DNA of 64,000 bases from Pseudomonas yamanorum (GCF_900105735.1 NZ_LT629793.1:434001-498000), one strand, 5' to 3'. Counted from the first letter of the stretch, positions 52,501-61,994 are shown. Numbers and translations are program-made. Notes: generated from the letters alone by a model not told the origin.

Positions 52501-53409
52501 TTAAAGCGTCCGGGACATGTGTTCGCCAATCCGCGATCGCAACCAGCGCTCCGCCGGATCGTTGTCGTGCACCCCGCTCCACACCATCGACAGCTCTGCC
52601 GCATCGATGGCGAACGGTGGGTCCTCGGCCCGCAACCCGCTGCCTTGGGTCAACGCGCAGGCGGCATAATCGGGCACCGTCGCAATCATTTCGCTGCCGG
52701 CCAACAGGTCCCGCAACCCACTGAATTGCGGCACCGCCAACACCACCCGCCGCGCCCGGCCAACCCGCGCCAGGTCCAAGTCAATGTTGCCGCTCAAGTC
52801 ACCGGAAAACGAAACCATGGCATGGGGCCGTGAACAGTAGTCGTCGAGGGTCAACGGCTCCGGCCGGTCATCCCCCCGCAGGACCTTGCACGGAATATCC
52901 CGCAGCTTCTTGCGCTTGGCATTCGCTGGCAGCTCGGTGGTGTAGCTGACCCCCACGGAAATCTCGCCACTGGCCAACAACGCCGACATCAACAAGTAGT
53001 TCGCACGCCGCACCACCACGATGATCCCGGGCGCCTCTTCCCGCAGTTGGCTGAGCAACGGCGGGAATAATCCAAACTCGGCGTCATCCGACAGCCCGAT
53101 GCGAAACACCGCGCAACTGGTGGAAGGGTCGAAATCCTTGGCGCGGCTCACGGCGCCGGAAATGATGTCCATGGCCGGTTGCAACTCCTTGAGGATCGCC
53201 ACGGCCCGTGGCGTGGGTTCCATACCGCGACCATTGCGCAACAGCAGCGGGTCATCGAACAGGTCGCGCAACCGGCCCAGGGCCGCACTGACCGCTGGCT
53301 GGCCCATGAAGAGTTTTTCGGCAACCCGGGTCAGGTTCTTTTCGAACATCAGGGCCTCGAAAATCACCAGCAGGTTCATGTCGACGCGGCGCAAGTCGTT
53401 GCGATTCAT
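52501..53409 (-). CDS. LysR-family regulator (NodD/LeuO-like)
   Basis: 302 residues. The N terminus RRVDMNLLVIFEALMFEKNL and LFMGQPAVSAALGRLRDLFD gives the winged helix, as in NodD/NahR-type proteins, with PLLLRNGRGMEPTPRA next. The effector domain starts at about residue 95 (CAVFRIGLSDDAEFGLFPPL). It precedes the ABM-amidohydrolase-ycaC genes in the same direction, 80 bases away, and likely controls them. Confidence 0.87.
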   Translation of the reverse strand: MNRNDLRRVDMNLLVIFEALMFEKNLTRVAEKLFMGQPAVSAALGRLRDLFDDPLLLRNGRGMEPTPRAVAILKELQPAMDIISGAVSRAKDFDPSTSCAVFRIGLSDDAEFGLFPPLLSQLREEAPGIIVVVRRANYLLMSALLASGEISVGVSYTTELPANAKRKKLRDIPCKVLRGDDRPEPLTLDDYCSRPHAMVSFSGDLSGNIDLDLARVGRARRVVLAVPQFSGLRDLLAGSEMIATVPDYAACALTQGSGLRAEDPPFAIDAAELSMVWSGVHDNDPAERWLRSRIGEHMSRTL

Positions 53410-53614
53410 AGGGTTTCCCGGGAGGTGAGCACCCCGTCAGCTAACCACGCTCAAGGCCGCTGCAATTGCATCCCTGTGCTGTCTTTTTTGCGCAGGCACC
53501 TGGCGAAATTAACAACGATTAACTCGCCAGCCAGACGGTCCGGCACCAAGAATACGGCGGTCTACACTGGATTTTCATCAACAGGAAACGCTCCCATCGA
53601 CCACGGAATCTGTC

Positions 53615-54013
53615 ATGGCCCGACTTGAGCAAATCGCACCTGCACCGCACCCCCGAGCCCCTGCCACCGGCGGCCTGTGCCCCCGCCGCGAACGCATGGT
53701 CAAGCAGTTGATCCTGGCCAACCTCGGGGACAGTCTGGAAGTCGCCGAACTGGCACGGGCCTGCGCCCTGTCCCGCAGCCATTTTTCCCGCGCGTTTAAA
53801 TGCAGTACCGGCCTCTCTCCCCAGGAATGGATTCGCCAACAACGCATCCAGCGGGCCAAGGAGCTGATCATCCACTCCGCCTTGAGCCTGACCCAAATCA
53901 GCCAGGAATGCGGATTTTGCGACCAGGCGCACTTCTGCCACATATTCAGCCGCAGCGAAGGCGTAAACCCGATGACCTGGCGTAACCACCAACTTCGCGT
54001 GATCGCCGCCTAG
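53615..54013 (+). CDS. Minimal AraC-family regulator (DNA-binding domain only)
   Basis: 132 residues from ATG 53615, preceded by GGAATC. Two helix-turn-helix units fill the protein: LEVAELARACALSRSHFSRA and LTQISQECGFCDQAHFCHIF, with the linker helix IRQQRIQRAKELII between them. The standard P-x-x-W/Y end (NPMTWRNHQLR) is present. There is no effector domain, as in MarA/SoxS. It lies just upstream of the NTPase regulator gene, whose GTG alternative start would touch its stop codon. Confidence 0.88.
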   Translation: MARLEQIAPAPHPRAPATGGLCPRRERMVKQLILANLGDSLEVAELARACALSRSHFSRAFKCSTGLSPQEWIRQQRIQRAKELIIHSALSLTQISQECGFCDQAHFCHIFSRSEGVNPMTWRNHQLRVIAA

Positions 54014-54078
54014 TGGTGATTGCACCCCAGCGCAAACCTCTGGAATATGCACCACAGACCTCGTTCCAGAGACCGCGC

Positions 54079-56871
54079 ATGAGCAACCCCAGCGACCAGG
54101 CCATGCATTTCGGCCCCTACCGGATCCACCCGCGCCAGCGCGCGGTGCTGGAGGGTGGCCGACCGTTGCGCCTGGGCCGCCGGGCGGTGGATATCCTGCT
54201 GATTTTGCTCGAGCACGCCGGCCAGGTGGTGAGCAAGCAGGAGTTGATCGCCCGGGTCTGGCCCAGGACCGTGGTGGAGGATGGCAACCTGCGGGTGCAC
54301 ATGGCGGCCCTGCGCAAGGCCTTGGGCGATGGCCAGGCCGGACAGCGCTATATCGTCACCGTGGCCCAGCGTGGCTACAGTTTTGTTGCGCCCCTGAGCA
54401 TCGAGCCCACGGCGTTGGAAGGCGACAGCTTAGGGCCCCATCCAGGGCACAACCTGCCGCTGCGACGCACCCGAATGCTGGGACGCCAGGCCCTGATCGA
54501 AAGCCTGGTGCAGCAGTTGCCTCAACACCGCTTCATCACCCTCACGGGGGCCGGCGGTATCGGCAAGACCACCGTCGCCTTGCGGGTGGCCGAACTGCTG
54601 ATCGGCCGTTACCGCGACGGCATCCGCCTGCTGGACTTGGCCCCCCTGAACCAACCCTCGATGATCCTGCCCAACCTGGCGGCCCTGTTGGAACTCACGC
54701 TACCGAGCCACGAGCCCTTGTGCGGCCTCGCCAGCCTGCTGCGCGAGCGCCAGATGTTGTTGGTGATCGACAACTGCGAGCACCTGCTCGACGATATTGC
54801 GCTGATCAGCGAAACCCTGCTGCGCAATGCCCCCCAGCTGCACATCCTGACCACCAGCCGCGAAGCGCTGCGCGCCGAAGGCGAGTTCGTGCAACGCCTG
54901 GAGCCTCTGGCGTGCCCACCGGCCACGGGCGACCGCGCCGAAGCGATGGCGTACCCCGCGCTGCAATTGCTGGTGGAACGGGCGTTGTCGCGCTGGGACG
55001 GCTTTGAACTGAGTGACGCCGAGCTGCCCCTGGCCATCGACATCTGCCGACGCCTGGACGGCATTCCCCTGGCAATCGAGCTGGTGGCGGCGCAAATCAA
55101 ACGCTTTGGCCTGCCGGGCTTGCTGGTGCAGATGGAGGATAACTTTCGCCTGTTGACCCGCGGCCGGCGCAGCGCCCTGCCCCGGCACCAGACCCTGCGC
55201 GCCACCCTGGAGTGGAGCTTCGATCTGCTGACCGCCAGCGAGCAGGTCTGCCTGCGTCGCCTGGCGGTGTTCCGGGGTGTTTTCACCCTGGAATCGGCGG
55301 CGGCAGTGATCGGCGGTGAACACATTGCGCCCACCGAGGTGCTGGGTTCGATCACGCAGTTGGTAGCCAAGTCCCTGCTCAACGTTGAGGTAGGCGATGA
55401 AGCGGTAACCTATCGACTGCTGGACATCACCCGTACCTATGCCCTGGAGAAACTCAGCGCCGCCTGTGAGCTGGAGGCCAGTCGTGAGCGCCACGCCGCC
55501 CGGTGCCTGACGCTGATGAATCAAGCGCAAGCCGACTGGGAACACGTGTCCACCCAACAGTGGCTCGACCGTTATGCCGCCTACCGCGAAGACGTGCGTG
55601 CCGCCCTCGACTGGGGCTTGAGCCAGGCAGGCTCGCCGCTGCTGGCCATCCGCTTGACGGTCAGCGCGATGCCGCTGTGGCAGGAGCTGTCGCTGCTCAC
55701 CGAGCACGGTTTGTATGTGGGCAAGGCCCTGGCCCTGCTCCAGCAATCAACCTCGCCCTGCGCGCACTTGCACCTGCAACTGCAGTTGGCCCTGGGCAGT
55801 TTTTCCTATCACACCCAGGGCGCAACCCCACAGACCATCGATGCCTTTGAGCGCGCCAGGCAACTGGCAGAAATCAGCCAGGATGTCGCCGGCCAGCTCA
55901 GGGCCGTGTCCGGCCACCTGGCGGTCAACCTGTGCAGCGGCAACTACCAGCAGGCCCTGCGTCAAAGCCTGCACTTCGATCACCTGGACCCCAACGCCCC
56001 ACCGCTGCTGGGTTTGAGCGCACAGCGCCTGCGGGTACTGGCGCAACATTTTGCCGGCAACCAGGCCCTGGCACGGCACAACGCTGAACAGGTGATGCAG
56101 CGCATGGCGCAGAGCGGCCACCGCAATCGGTTTACCCATGGGTTTGGCGTGCAATACGACCAGAGCGTGGCGTCGCTGACGGTGCTGGCGCGCATCCTCT
56201 GGCTCCAGGGTTTCCCGGAGCGCGCCTGGCGCACCGCCCGCCAGGCGCTGGAGCTGGCGCTGCAAATCAATCACGGCACCTCGATCTGCTACACCCTGGC
56301 CCTCGCGGGTGTCGTCATCGCTCACTACAACGGTGACGACCGAGCGGCGAGATCGATGCTGGAGCTGCTGTCACAGCAGGCGCAGAAGCACTCGGTGCTG
56401 CTGTTCGACACCTGGGCCAGGCATTACACCCTGGCGCTGGACGGCGTGGTACACGAAGAGAACGTCGAAGGCCTGGGCCTGATCAAGGACATCGTTGTGA
56501 CCCTGCACACAAGGGACATGGATGAGGCCTGCTTCGAACGGGCCCGGCGCGGCGATGCGGGGTGGTGCACCGCAGAAATCCTGCGGGTGCGCGCCGAATC
56601 CCTGCTGCACCGGGCCGACCCGCCCCCGACGCAGGTGGCTGAAAGCCTGTTGCTGGAAGCGCTGGGGCTGGCTCATCAGCAGGGCGCCTTGGCCTGGGAA
56701 CTGCGAAGCGCGCTGTCACTGGCCCGCCTATGGCAACGCGAGGGCCGGCACGCCGCCGCGCGCGACCTGTTGCAAACCGTCCACGGGCGCTTTACCGAAG
56801 GGTTTTCCACGCCGGACCTAGTGAGCGTGCGCCGCCTGCTCGACGAACTGCACCACAAAGTGCCGGCCTGA
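54079..56871 (+). CDS. Winged-helix / NB-ARC-like NTPase / TPR-type regulator
   Basis: 930 residues from ATG 54079 (GTG 54013 possible). In order: an OmpR-type winged helix at about 8-105 (RLGRRAVDILLILLEHAGQV, VTVAQRGYSFVAP); a STAND-type NTPase from about 135, with P-loop GAGGIGKTTVALR near 156-168 and LLVIDNCEHLLDD as Walker B, followed by GIPLAIELVAAQIK; a second winged element (ATLEWSFDLLTASEQVCLRR); and a long helical C-terminal half likely made of TPR-like repeats. It is a signal-integrating transcription activator of the MalT/AfsR architecture. It converges on a shorter paralogue, overlapping by 54 bases. Confidence 0.87.
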   Translation: MSNPSDQAMHFGPYRIHPRQRAVLEGGRPLRLGRRAVDILLILLEHAGQVVSKQELIARVWPRTVVEDGNLRVHMAALRKALGDGQAGQRYIVTVAQRGYSFVAPLSIEPTALEGDSLGPHPGHNLPLRRTRMLGRQALIESLVQQLPQHRFITLTGAGGIGKTTVALRVAELLIGRYRDGIRLLDLAPLNQPSMILPNLAALLELTLPSHEPLCGLASLLRERQMLLVIDNCEHLLDDIALISETLLRNAPQLHILTTSREALRAEGEFVQRLEPLACPPATGDRAEAMAYPALQLLVERALSRWDGFELSDAELPLAIDICRRLDGIPLAIELVAAQIKRFGLPGLLVQMEDNFRLLTRGRRSALPRHQTLRATLEWSFDLLTASEQVCLRRLAVFRGVFTLESAAAVIGGEHIAPTEVLGSITQLVAKSLLNVEVGDEAVTYRLLDITRTYALEKLSAACELEASRERHAARCLTLMNQAQADWEHVSTQQWLDRYAAYREDVRAALDWGLSQAGSPLLAIRLTVSAMPLWQELSLLTEHGLYVGKALALLQQSTSPCAHLHLQLQLALGSFSYHTQGATPQTIDAFERARQLAEISQDVAGQLRAVSGHLAVNLCSGNYQQALRQSLHFDHLDPNAPPLLGLSAQRLRVLAQHFAGNQALARHNAEQVMQRMAQSGHRNRFTHGFGVQYDQSVASLTVLARILWLQGFPERAWRTARQALELALQINHGTSICYTLALAGVVIAHYNGDDRAARSMLELLSQQAQKHSVLLFDTWARHYTLALDGVVHEENVEGLGLIKDIVVTLHTRDMDEACFERARRGDAGWCTAEILRVRAESLLHRADPPPTQVAESLLLEALGLAHQQGALAWELRSALSLARLWQREGRHAAARDLLQTVHGRFTEGFSTPDLVSVRRLLDELHHKVPA

Positions 56872-58311
56872 AAACGGCCCAAGATAATGCCCGTAGCCTT
56901 GCTGCAACAACCTCACCTGTGCCCCGTCACCCAGGCGGGCCAGCGCATAGGCACGTACGCTATTGAGCAGGCGATAACGCCGGGGGCCGGGACCGGGTTC
57001 GACGGTTAGCAGCGACGTGTCCACCAACCGTGCCAGCAGATAGGGCAAGTCGGCGTGTTCCAGTTCAGTACCGGCAATCAGCGCGCTCAGTCTCGGCAAA
57101 GTCACCGCCATCTTGAACAAGCCTAACTGGAGGAACAGCCAGCGCTCCGGCAGGCTCAAGCGATCGTAGGTCCAGTCCAGCGCCGCGTTCATGGATTGAT
57201 GCCGCCCTACCGCTGTTCGCCGCCCGCGAGTCAGCACCAGCAAGCCGTTCGCCAACTGTACCTGCAAGCCCTTGATGCCCAGGGCATCGACCTGGGCCGC
57301 TGCCAGCTCCAGGGCCAGCGGGATGCCGTCGAGGCGCCGGCAGATATCCCGCAGGGGTGCCAGGTCTTGCCTGCGCAAGTCAAAGCCCTGCTGGCAGGCC
57401 TGGGCCCGGCTGACAAAAAGCTGCACCGCGGGATAAGCCAGCGCTTGCTCGACAGAAGCCAATGCCGACAGCGACGGCACCGCCATCGCAGGCACGCGCT
57501 GAACCCATTCGCCGGGCATATGCAACGCTTCGCGGCTGCTCAACAACAGCGTCACCCGGGGCGCCATTTCCTGCAGGGCGGACACCAGGTTGCGACACGC
57601 CGCCACCGCCTGTTCGCACCCATCAAGCACCAACAATAATTGCCGCGACGCCAGTTGCCGGCAAACGCCTTGCAACGTAGCACCCGCTTCAACCTCAATC
57701 CCGAGCGCCTTGCCCAACTGACGGAGCACGCCGGATAACTGGCTGATCCCGGCCAGCGGCACCAACCACACGCCGTCGCGATAGCGCGGCAGAACCTGTG
57801 CGGCCAGGTACAGCGCCAGGGTGGTTTTGCCGATGCCGGCGCCCCCGGTGAGCGTCATCAGCGTTTGCCCCGGCAATCGCCGGGCAAGGGCGCGCGCCAG
57901 CGGCTCCAGGCCGAGCACCGGCACCAGGCGTGCTGGCAGGTTATGTTCAGGTAAGGGCTGTGCAGCTTCTGCCTGCATGGGTGGCGTCGCGACAAAACAA
58001 TAACCGCGCTGCGGCACGTTGATGATGTAGCACCGCCGGCCCTCGCCATCGGCCAAGGCACGGCGCAGGGCCGCGATGTGCACCCGCAGGTTGTTCTCCT
58101 CCACCACGCTGCTGGGCCACACCCGTGCGATCAGGACCGCCTTGCTGACAAACTGCCCCGCCTGCTCCACTAGCACCGCGAGAATGTCCAGCGCACGCCC
58201 GCCCAGCGGCAGCGGCCGGCCCTCTGCGCACACCAGGCGCTGCTGGGGGTAGAACGTGAAGGGTCCGAAGCGCACTGCGCATTCCGGTTCAATCGTATGA
58301 AGACTGTTCAT
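56818..58311 (-). CDS. Winged-helix / NB-ARC-like NTPase regulator without TPR tail
   Basis: 497 residues from ATG 58311; the frame extends to 58425 without a better site. The order is the same as in its neighbour: winged helix at about 12-105 (PLGGRALDILAVLVEQAGQF, INVPQRGYCFVAT), NTPase with GGAGIGKTTLALYLA near 154-168, LLLVLDGCEQAV, and GIPLALELAAAQVDALGIKG. It stops soon after the module ALDWTYDRLSLPERWLF. The large TPR-like half of the 930-residue paralogue is missing, so its input would differ. Its 3' end overlaps the paralogue's 3' end on the other strand by 54 bases. Confidence 0.86.
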   Translation of the reverse strand: MNSLHTIEPECAVRFGPFTFYPQQRLVCAEGRPLPLGGRALDILAVLVEQAGQFVSKAVLIARVWPSSVVEENNLRVHIAALRRALADGEGRRCYIINVPQRGYCFVATPPMQAEAAQPLPEHNLPARLVPVLGLEPLARALARRLPGQTLMTLTGGAGIGKTTLALYLAAQVLPRYRDGVWLVPLAGISQLSGVLRQLGKALGIEVEAGATLQGVCRQLASRQLLLVLDGCEQAVAACRNLVSALQEMAPRVTLLLSSREALHMPGEWVQRVPAMAVPSLSALASVEQALAYPAVQLFVSRAQACQQGFDLRRQDLAPLRDICRRLDGIPLALELAAAQVDALGIKGLQVQLANGLLVLTRGRRTAVGRHQSMNAALDWTYDRLSLPERWLFLQLGLFKMAVTLPRLSALIAGTELEHADLPYLLARLVDTSLLTVEPGPGPRRYRLLNSVRAYALARLGDGAQVRLLQQGYGHYLGPFSGRHFVVQFVEQAAHAH

Positions 58312-58453
58312 GCTCGTCAAAGCGCTGAAACACCCGTTCTTGGGCGCCTGCGCATCCTTTTCCATGGGACTGACCGCTATCTTGCCAGCTACCGGTGACA
58401 GGACAATGCTGGCACGGGGATCCACACGGACATTCAGGTGCGCCGGACGGACA

Positions 58454-59404
58454 TCAGCTGAATTGCTGGCGGTATTGGGTCGGGTTCAAGCCGAGTTTTT
58501 CACTGAACAGAGACCGCATATGCCGCACGCTGCCAAACCCCGCGTGAAACGCTACGGTCTTGAGCGGCAGGTCGGTGCTTTCCAGCAAGTGCCGGGCACG
58601 ATCGATGCGCGCACCTTGCAGGAACGCCATCGGGGTCATCTGCACTTCCTTGGCGAACACCCGCGCAAAGTGCCGTGTGCTCATACCCGCCAATTGCGCC
58701 ATGGACTCGATGGTAAAGGCCTGGTCCAGTCGCTCCAGCACCTGGGTCTGCACCCGGGTAATCGCGGTTTCCTGAGGGGCCACCGCTGCGGTCATCGGGC
58801 TGAACTGGGCCTGGCCACCCTGGCGTTTCATGACCACCAACAACACTTTGGCCACGTCGACAGCCACCTGCTTGCCGTGGTCCTGGGCCACGATGGACAG
58901 CGCCAGGTCGATGCCCGCCGTCACGCCGCCCGAGGTGATTAGCCGGCCGTCCTGCAGGTAGATACGGTCGGTCTCAACGATGGCCTTGGGAAAGGCCCTG
59001 ATCAGCCGTTCGGTGTAATGCCAGTGGGTGGTCACGTGCTGGCCGTCCAGCAAGCCCGCATACCCCAGCACAAAGGCGCCGGTGCAGATGGAGCCGAATC
59101 GTCGGGCGCGGGGCGCAGCGGCCTTGAGCCAGGGCAACAGGGCGGGATGGCATTCTTTGTAGGCGCCAGGGCCACCGGGGACCAACAGCAAGTCATACGC
59201 CTCAAGGGCCTCGTCCAGCTGCAGGTCGGGGTGTACCACCACGCCATTGGAGGCTCGCAGTGGCCCGGGCTCGGTACCGATGGTCAGGATCTGATAATGG
59301 GCTGGCGGTTCAAGGTAGCGATTGGCAATGGAGAACACCTCCAGCGGCCCGGCCATATCGAGCAGAAGGAAATCAGGAAACAGCGCCATGGCCACGGTTT
59401 TCAT
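58454..59404 (-). CDS. GlxA-like AraC-family regulator with DJ-1/PfpI domain
   Basis: 316 residues from ATG 59404. The N-terminal DJ-1/PfpI-like domain reads VAMALFPDFLLLDMAGPLEV, YDLLLVPGGPGAY and the nucleophile-elbow region GSICTGAFVLGYAGLLDG, with HWHYTERLI after it. The C-terminal AraC DNA-binding domain contains FTIESMAQLAGMSTRHFARV and LKTVAFHAGFGSVRHMRSLF. Relatives (GbdR, CdhR, ArgR) sense amino acids or quaternary amines. The effector here is unknown. It diverges from the pirin gene. Confidence 0.88.
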   Translation of the reverse strand: MKTVAMALFPDFLLLDMAGPLEVFSIANRYLEPPAHYQILTIGTEPGPLRASNGVVVHPDLQLDEALEAYDLLLVPGGPGAYKECHPALLPWLKAAAPRARRFGSICTGAFVLGYAGLLDGQHVTTHWHYTERLIRAFPKAIVETDRIYLQDGRLITSGGVTAGIDLALSIVAQDHGKQVAVDVAKVLLVVMKRQGGQAQFSPMTAAVAPQETAITRVQTQVLERLDQAFTIESMAQLAGMSTRHFARVFAKEVQMTPMAFLQGARIDRARHLLESTDLPLKTVAFHAGFGSVRHMRSLFSEKLGLNPTQYRQQFS

Positions 59405-59585
59405 TGTCAGGAATTGCCCGTTCAGGAGGTGAATCCGAGCATTATGGCACGTCACTTACTGTCAACTCATACAGGACAGTCATTCCGATTTCAGCTTCTT
59501 AATCAACCTGCTGCTAACCAGTAATCTTCTCCTTACACCGAAGCCCTGCATCTCGCAGCCAAGCTTCCCTTGAGGAGAACACCCC

Positions 59586-60308
59586 ATGCTGACCCTTCGC
59601 AAAGCCTCGGAACGCGGCGCCGCCAATCACGGTTGGTTGAAGTCGTTCCACACCTTCTCGTTTGCCAACTACTGGAATCCCAAAGAACAGGGTTTTTCCG
59701 ACCTGCTGGTGATCAACGATGACCGAGTTGCCGCCGGCAAGGGCTTCGGCCAACACCCGCACCGCGACATGGAGATTTTTTCCTATGTGCTCGAAGGCGC
59801 CCTGGAACACAAGGACACCCTGGGCACCGGTTCGGTGATTCGCCCCGGCGATGTGCAACTGATGAGCGCCGGCAGCGGCGTGGCCCACAGCGAGTTCAAC
59901 CACAGCCATACCCAGGGCGTGCACTTCCTGCAAATCTGGATCGTGCCGGCGGTGGCGGGCGCCGAACCGCGCTATCAGCAGGAGCACTTCACCGAGGCGC
60001 AGAAACGCGGCCGGTTGCAGTTGATCATCTCGCCGGAAGGCACCGACGGCTCCCTCGGCGTGCGCCAGGATGCGCGGGTGTATGCCGGGCTGTTCAACGG
60101 CTTTGAAACCGCCAGCCTGCCACTGGCTCCGGAACGCTATGCCTACATCCATGTGGCGCGGGGCAGCGTTGAAGTCAACGGCCAACGCTTGCACGAAGGC
60201 GACGGTGCCCGAGTGCGCGAAGAGCGGGAGATTCACCTGAGCCATGGCGAGAATGCCGAGGTGCTGGTGTTCGACCTGCGCCCTCAGGAACTGCCTGAAA
60301 TGCCGTGA
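59586..60308 (+). CDS. Pirin-family bicupin protein (YhaK-like)
   Basis: 240 residues from ATG 59586, after TGAGGAGAACACC. Pirin signature GFGQHPHRDMEIFSYVLEGA with metal-binding histidines, then LMSAGSGVAHSEFNHSHTQG and HFLQIWIVPA. The second cupin half is degenerate, as usual for the short YhaK type. Pirins of this type have quercetinase-like or redox-sensor roles; neither can be read from sequence. The convergent gap to the next gene contains nothing obvious. Confidence 0.88.
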   Translation: MLTLRKASERGAANHGWLKSFHTFSFANYWNPKEQGFSDLLVINDDRVAAGKGFGQHPHRDMEIFSYVLEGALEHKDTLGTGSVIRPGDVQLMSAGSGVAHSEFNHSHTQGVHFLQIWIVPAVAGAEPRYQQEHFTEAQKRGRLQLIISPEGTDGSLGVRQDARVYAGLFNGFETASLPLAPERYAYIHVARGSVEVNGQRLHEGDGARVREEREIHLSHGENAEVLVFDLRPQELPEMP

Positions 60309-60444
60309 TAGTCGGCGCGATGGTCCGCGAAAACGGGCCATCGCTGGCGTCGATAGTCACCATCAGCCCAATGAAGTTCTCTAAAAAAATCCACCGCGTA
60401 ACATCGCATCCATACCAACCAATGACATCCCGGAGCACACTCTC

Positions 60445-60792
60445 ATGAAACGCCAACTCTTGTTTAGCCTCGCTTTCTCGGTACTTGCTGTAAGCGCCTT
60501 TACCCAACCTGCCCTCGCTGAAGGCGGCGCAGATCGCCTGATGGACAGCCGTGTGGCTGAGGGGGGTTCTGACCGTTTGCTGGAACGTCGCGTTGCTGAA
60601 GGGGGTTCTGATCGCCTGCTGGAACGTCGCGTTGCTGAAGGGGGTTCTGATCGCCTGCTGGAACGTCGCGTTGCTGAAGGTGGCTCTGATCGCCTGCTGG
60701 AACGTCGCGTCGCTGAAGGTGGTGCTGATCGTCTTCAAGAAAACCGCGTCGCTGAAGGTGGTGCAGACCGCCTGATGGAAAACCGCGCGTAA
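60445..60792 (+). CDS. Exported protein made of seven 13-residue repeats
   Basis: 115 residues. A signal peptide (MKRQLLFSLAFSVLAVSAFT followed by QPALA) is followed from residue 25 to the C terminus by exactly seven 13-residue units, AEGGSDRLLERRV in the middle four and variants AEGGADRL at the ends. The matching DNA is a 39-base tandem repeat at 60517-60789, nearly identical between units 2 and 5. I recognise no named family; similar AEGGxDRL-repeat small proteins occur in other pseudomonads from memory only. The predicted product is a small, highly charged periplasmic or secreted protein. A good terminator follows, so it is a single-gene unit. Confidence 0.8.
   Translation: MKRQLLFSLAFSVLAVSAFTQPALAEGGADRLMDSRVAEGGSDRLLERRVAEGGSDRLLERRVAEGGSDRLLERRVAEGGSDRLLERRVAEGGADRLQENRVAEGGADRLMENRA
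60517..60789 (+). repeat. 39-bp tandem repeat, seven units, coding
   Basis: Each unit is 39 bases, with the phrase GTTGCTGAAGGGGGTTCTGA recurring. The unit length is a multiple of three, so units can be gained or lost without breaking the reading frame, and all other frames tend to stay open, which explains a long antisense frame across it. Confidence 0.9.
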
Positions 60793-60817
60793 CCCCTGTC
60801 GTTCGCGGTTCACCCCC

Positions 60818-60844
60818 AGCCGGCCTGATCAGCCGGCTTTTTTT
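60818..60844 (+). terminator. Intrinsic terminator after the repeat-protein gene
   Basis: The stem AGCCGGC / GCCGGCT with a 7-base loop is followed by a run of six T. It lies 25 bases after the stop codon on the + strand. Confidence 0.85.
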
Positions 60845-60893
60845 CGCCTGCTATTAACTGATCCTCACAAGCGCCACACAAGCTCTCTCGCCA

Positions 60894-61892
60894 TTACTGG
60901 AGTTCACGGTCCAGCCACACCACCGCCTTGCCAATCTGCTGCCTTGCCTCAATCCGCGCGTGCACCTGCTGCACGTCTTCCAGCGCGTAATGCCCTTCGA
61001 TATCCACTGTCAGCGAACCTTCGAGCATCGCCGCGAACACCGCATTGGCACGCCGTTGCACAGTCGGGCCGTCGGCCATGTGGTCGTTGAGTCGTGGGCG
61101 CGTCAGGAACAGTGAACCGGCTTCCCCCAACTCCATCGGGTCCAGATCAGTGATCGAACCGGAAACGTTGCCGTAATTGACGATCAAACCGCGCGTGCGG
61201 CACGCCTTGAAACTCTCGCGCAAGGTGGCCTTGCCCACCGAATCGAACACCACATCCACCCCCTGCCCCTGCGTGGCCTCCAACACCCGCTCGGCAAACC
61301 CATCGTATAGCCAGGCGTGATCGGCACCACGCTCAAGGGCAATCGCACACTTTTCGACGCTGCTGCCGGTGGTGAACACCGTGGCACCGAGTCGATGGGC
61401 CATTTGCACCAGCAACTGGCCGATACTGCCGGAAGCCGCGTGGATCAAGCAGCGGTTGCCCGCCTGCAACCGTGCGACCTCTTCAATCAGGTAGTGGGCG
61501 GTGCAGCCCTGGAACATCGCTGCAGCCGCCTGATCGAAGCCGATCGCATTGGGAATCTGCGCCACTCGCTCGGCAGGTACGCTGGCGTATTCAGCGAACG
61601 CGCCCCAGGCAATGCACCAGGCCACCCGATCACCCGGCGCCAGGTGGCTCACACCCTCGCCCACCGCAACCACCACACCGGCCCCTTCCATACCCAGGAT
61701 GCACGGCAGCCGTACCGGATAGGTGACCGACGTGGCGTACTTGCCCTGGCGAGTGTGCACATCCATGAAATTGATCCCGGCGCAGGCCACCTTGATCAAT
61801 ACGTGGCCGGGTGTCACTGGGGGTTTGGGCACATCAAGGCGCAGCTGAACGACCTCCGGGCCGCCATAGGTTTCAAGGGTGAGGGCTTTCAT
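60894..61892 (-). CDS. Quinone oxidoreductase-type NADPH dehydrogenase (MDR family)
   Basis: 332 residues from ATG 61892; the frame stays open far upstream but this start begins the family pattern MKALTLETYGGPEVVQL. It has no structural zinc cysteines. CILGMEGAGVVVAVGEGVSH and the NADPH-binding IHAASGSIGQLLVQMAHRLG are typical of Qor/zeta-crystallin proteins, as is DVVFDSVGKATL. It would reduce quinones or enones with NADPH. It diverges from a LysR gene across 102 bases, so it is probably that regulator's target. Confidence 0.88.
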   Translation of the reverse strand: MKALTLETYGGPEVVQLRLDVPKPPVTPGHVLIKVACAGINFMDVHTRQGKYATSVTYPVRLPCILGMEGAGVVVAVGEGVSHLAPGDRVAWCIAWGAFAEYASVPAERVAQIPNAIGFDQAAAAMFQGCTAHYLIEEVARLQAGNRCLIHAASGSIGQLLVQMAHRLGATVFTTGSSVEKCAIALERGADHAWLYDGFAERVLEATQGQGVDVVFDSVGKATLRESFKACRTRGLIVNYGNVSGSITDLDPMELGEAGSLFLTRPRLNDHMADGPTVQRRANAVFAAMLEGSLTVDIEGHYALEDVQQVHARIEARQQIGKAVVWLDRELQ

Positions 61893-61994
61893 CGCGGGAC
61901 AACTCCGTTTGCGGTGGGAATGCGCCATGGTAAAAGGCGCGACTCTGTACGAGAATTCCCCAACAACTCCCACCCTCCGTGCGGAAATAACCCG

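Noticed and set aside
59405..59585. TTGACA on the minus strand as the -35 of the GlxA-like regulator gene
   Set aside because: The nearest -10-like sequences (CATAAT, TAATGC) give spacers of only 13 to 15 bases, so the pair is not credible.
60175..60813. A 212-residue minus-strand frame across the repeat-protein gene
   Set aside because: It arises from the 39-bp repeat, whose length keeps all frames open, and from GC-rich pirin-gene sequence. It has no start signal and no recognisable domain.
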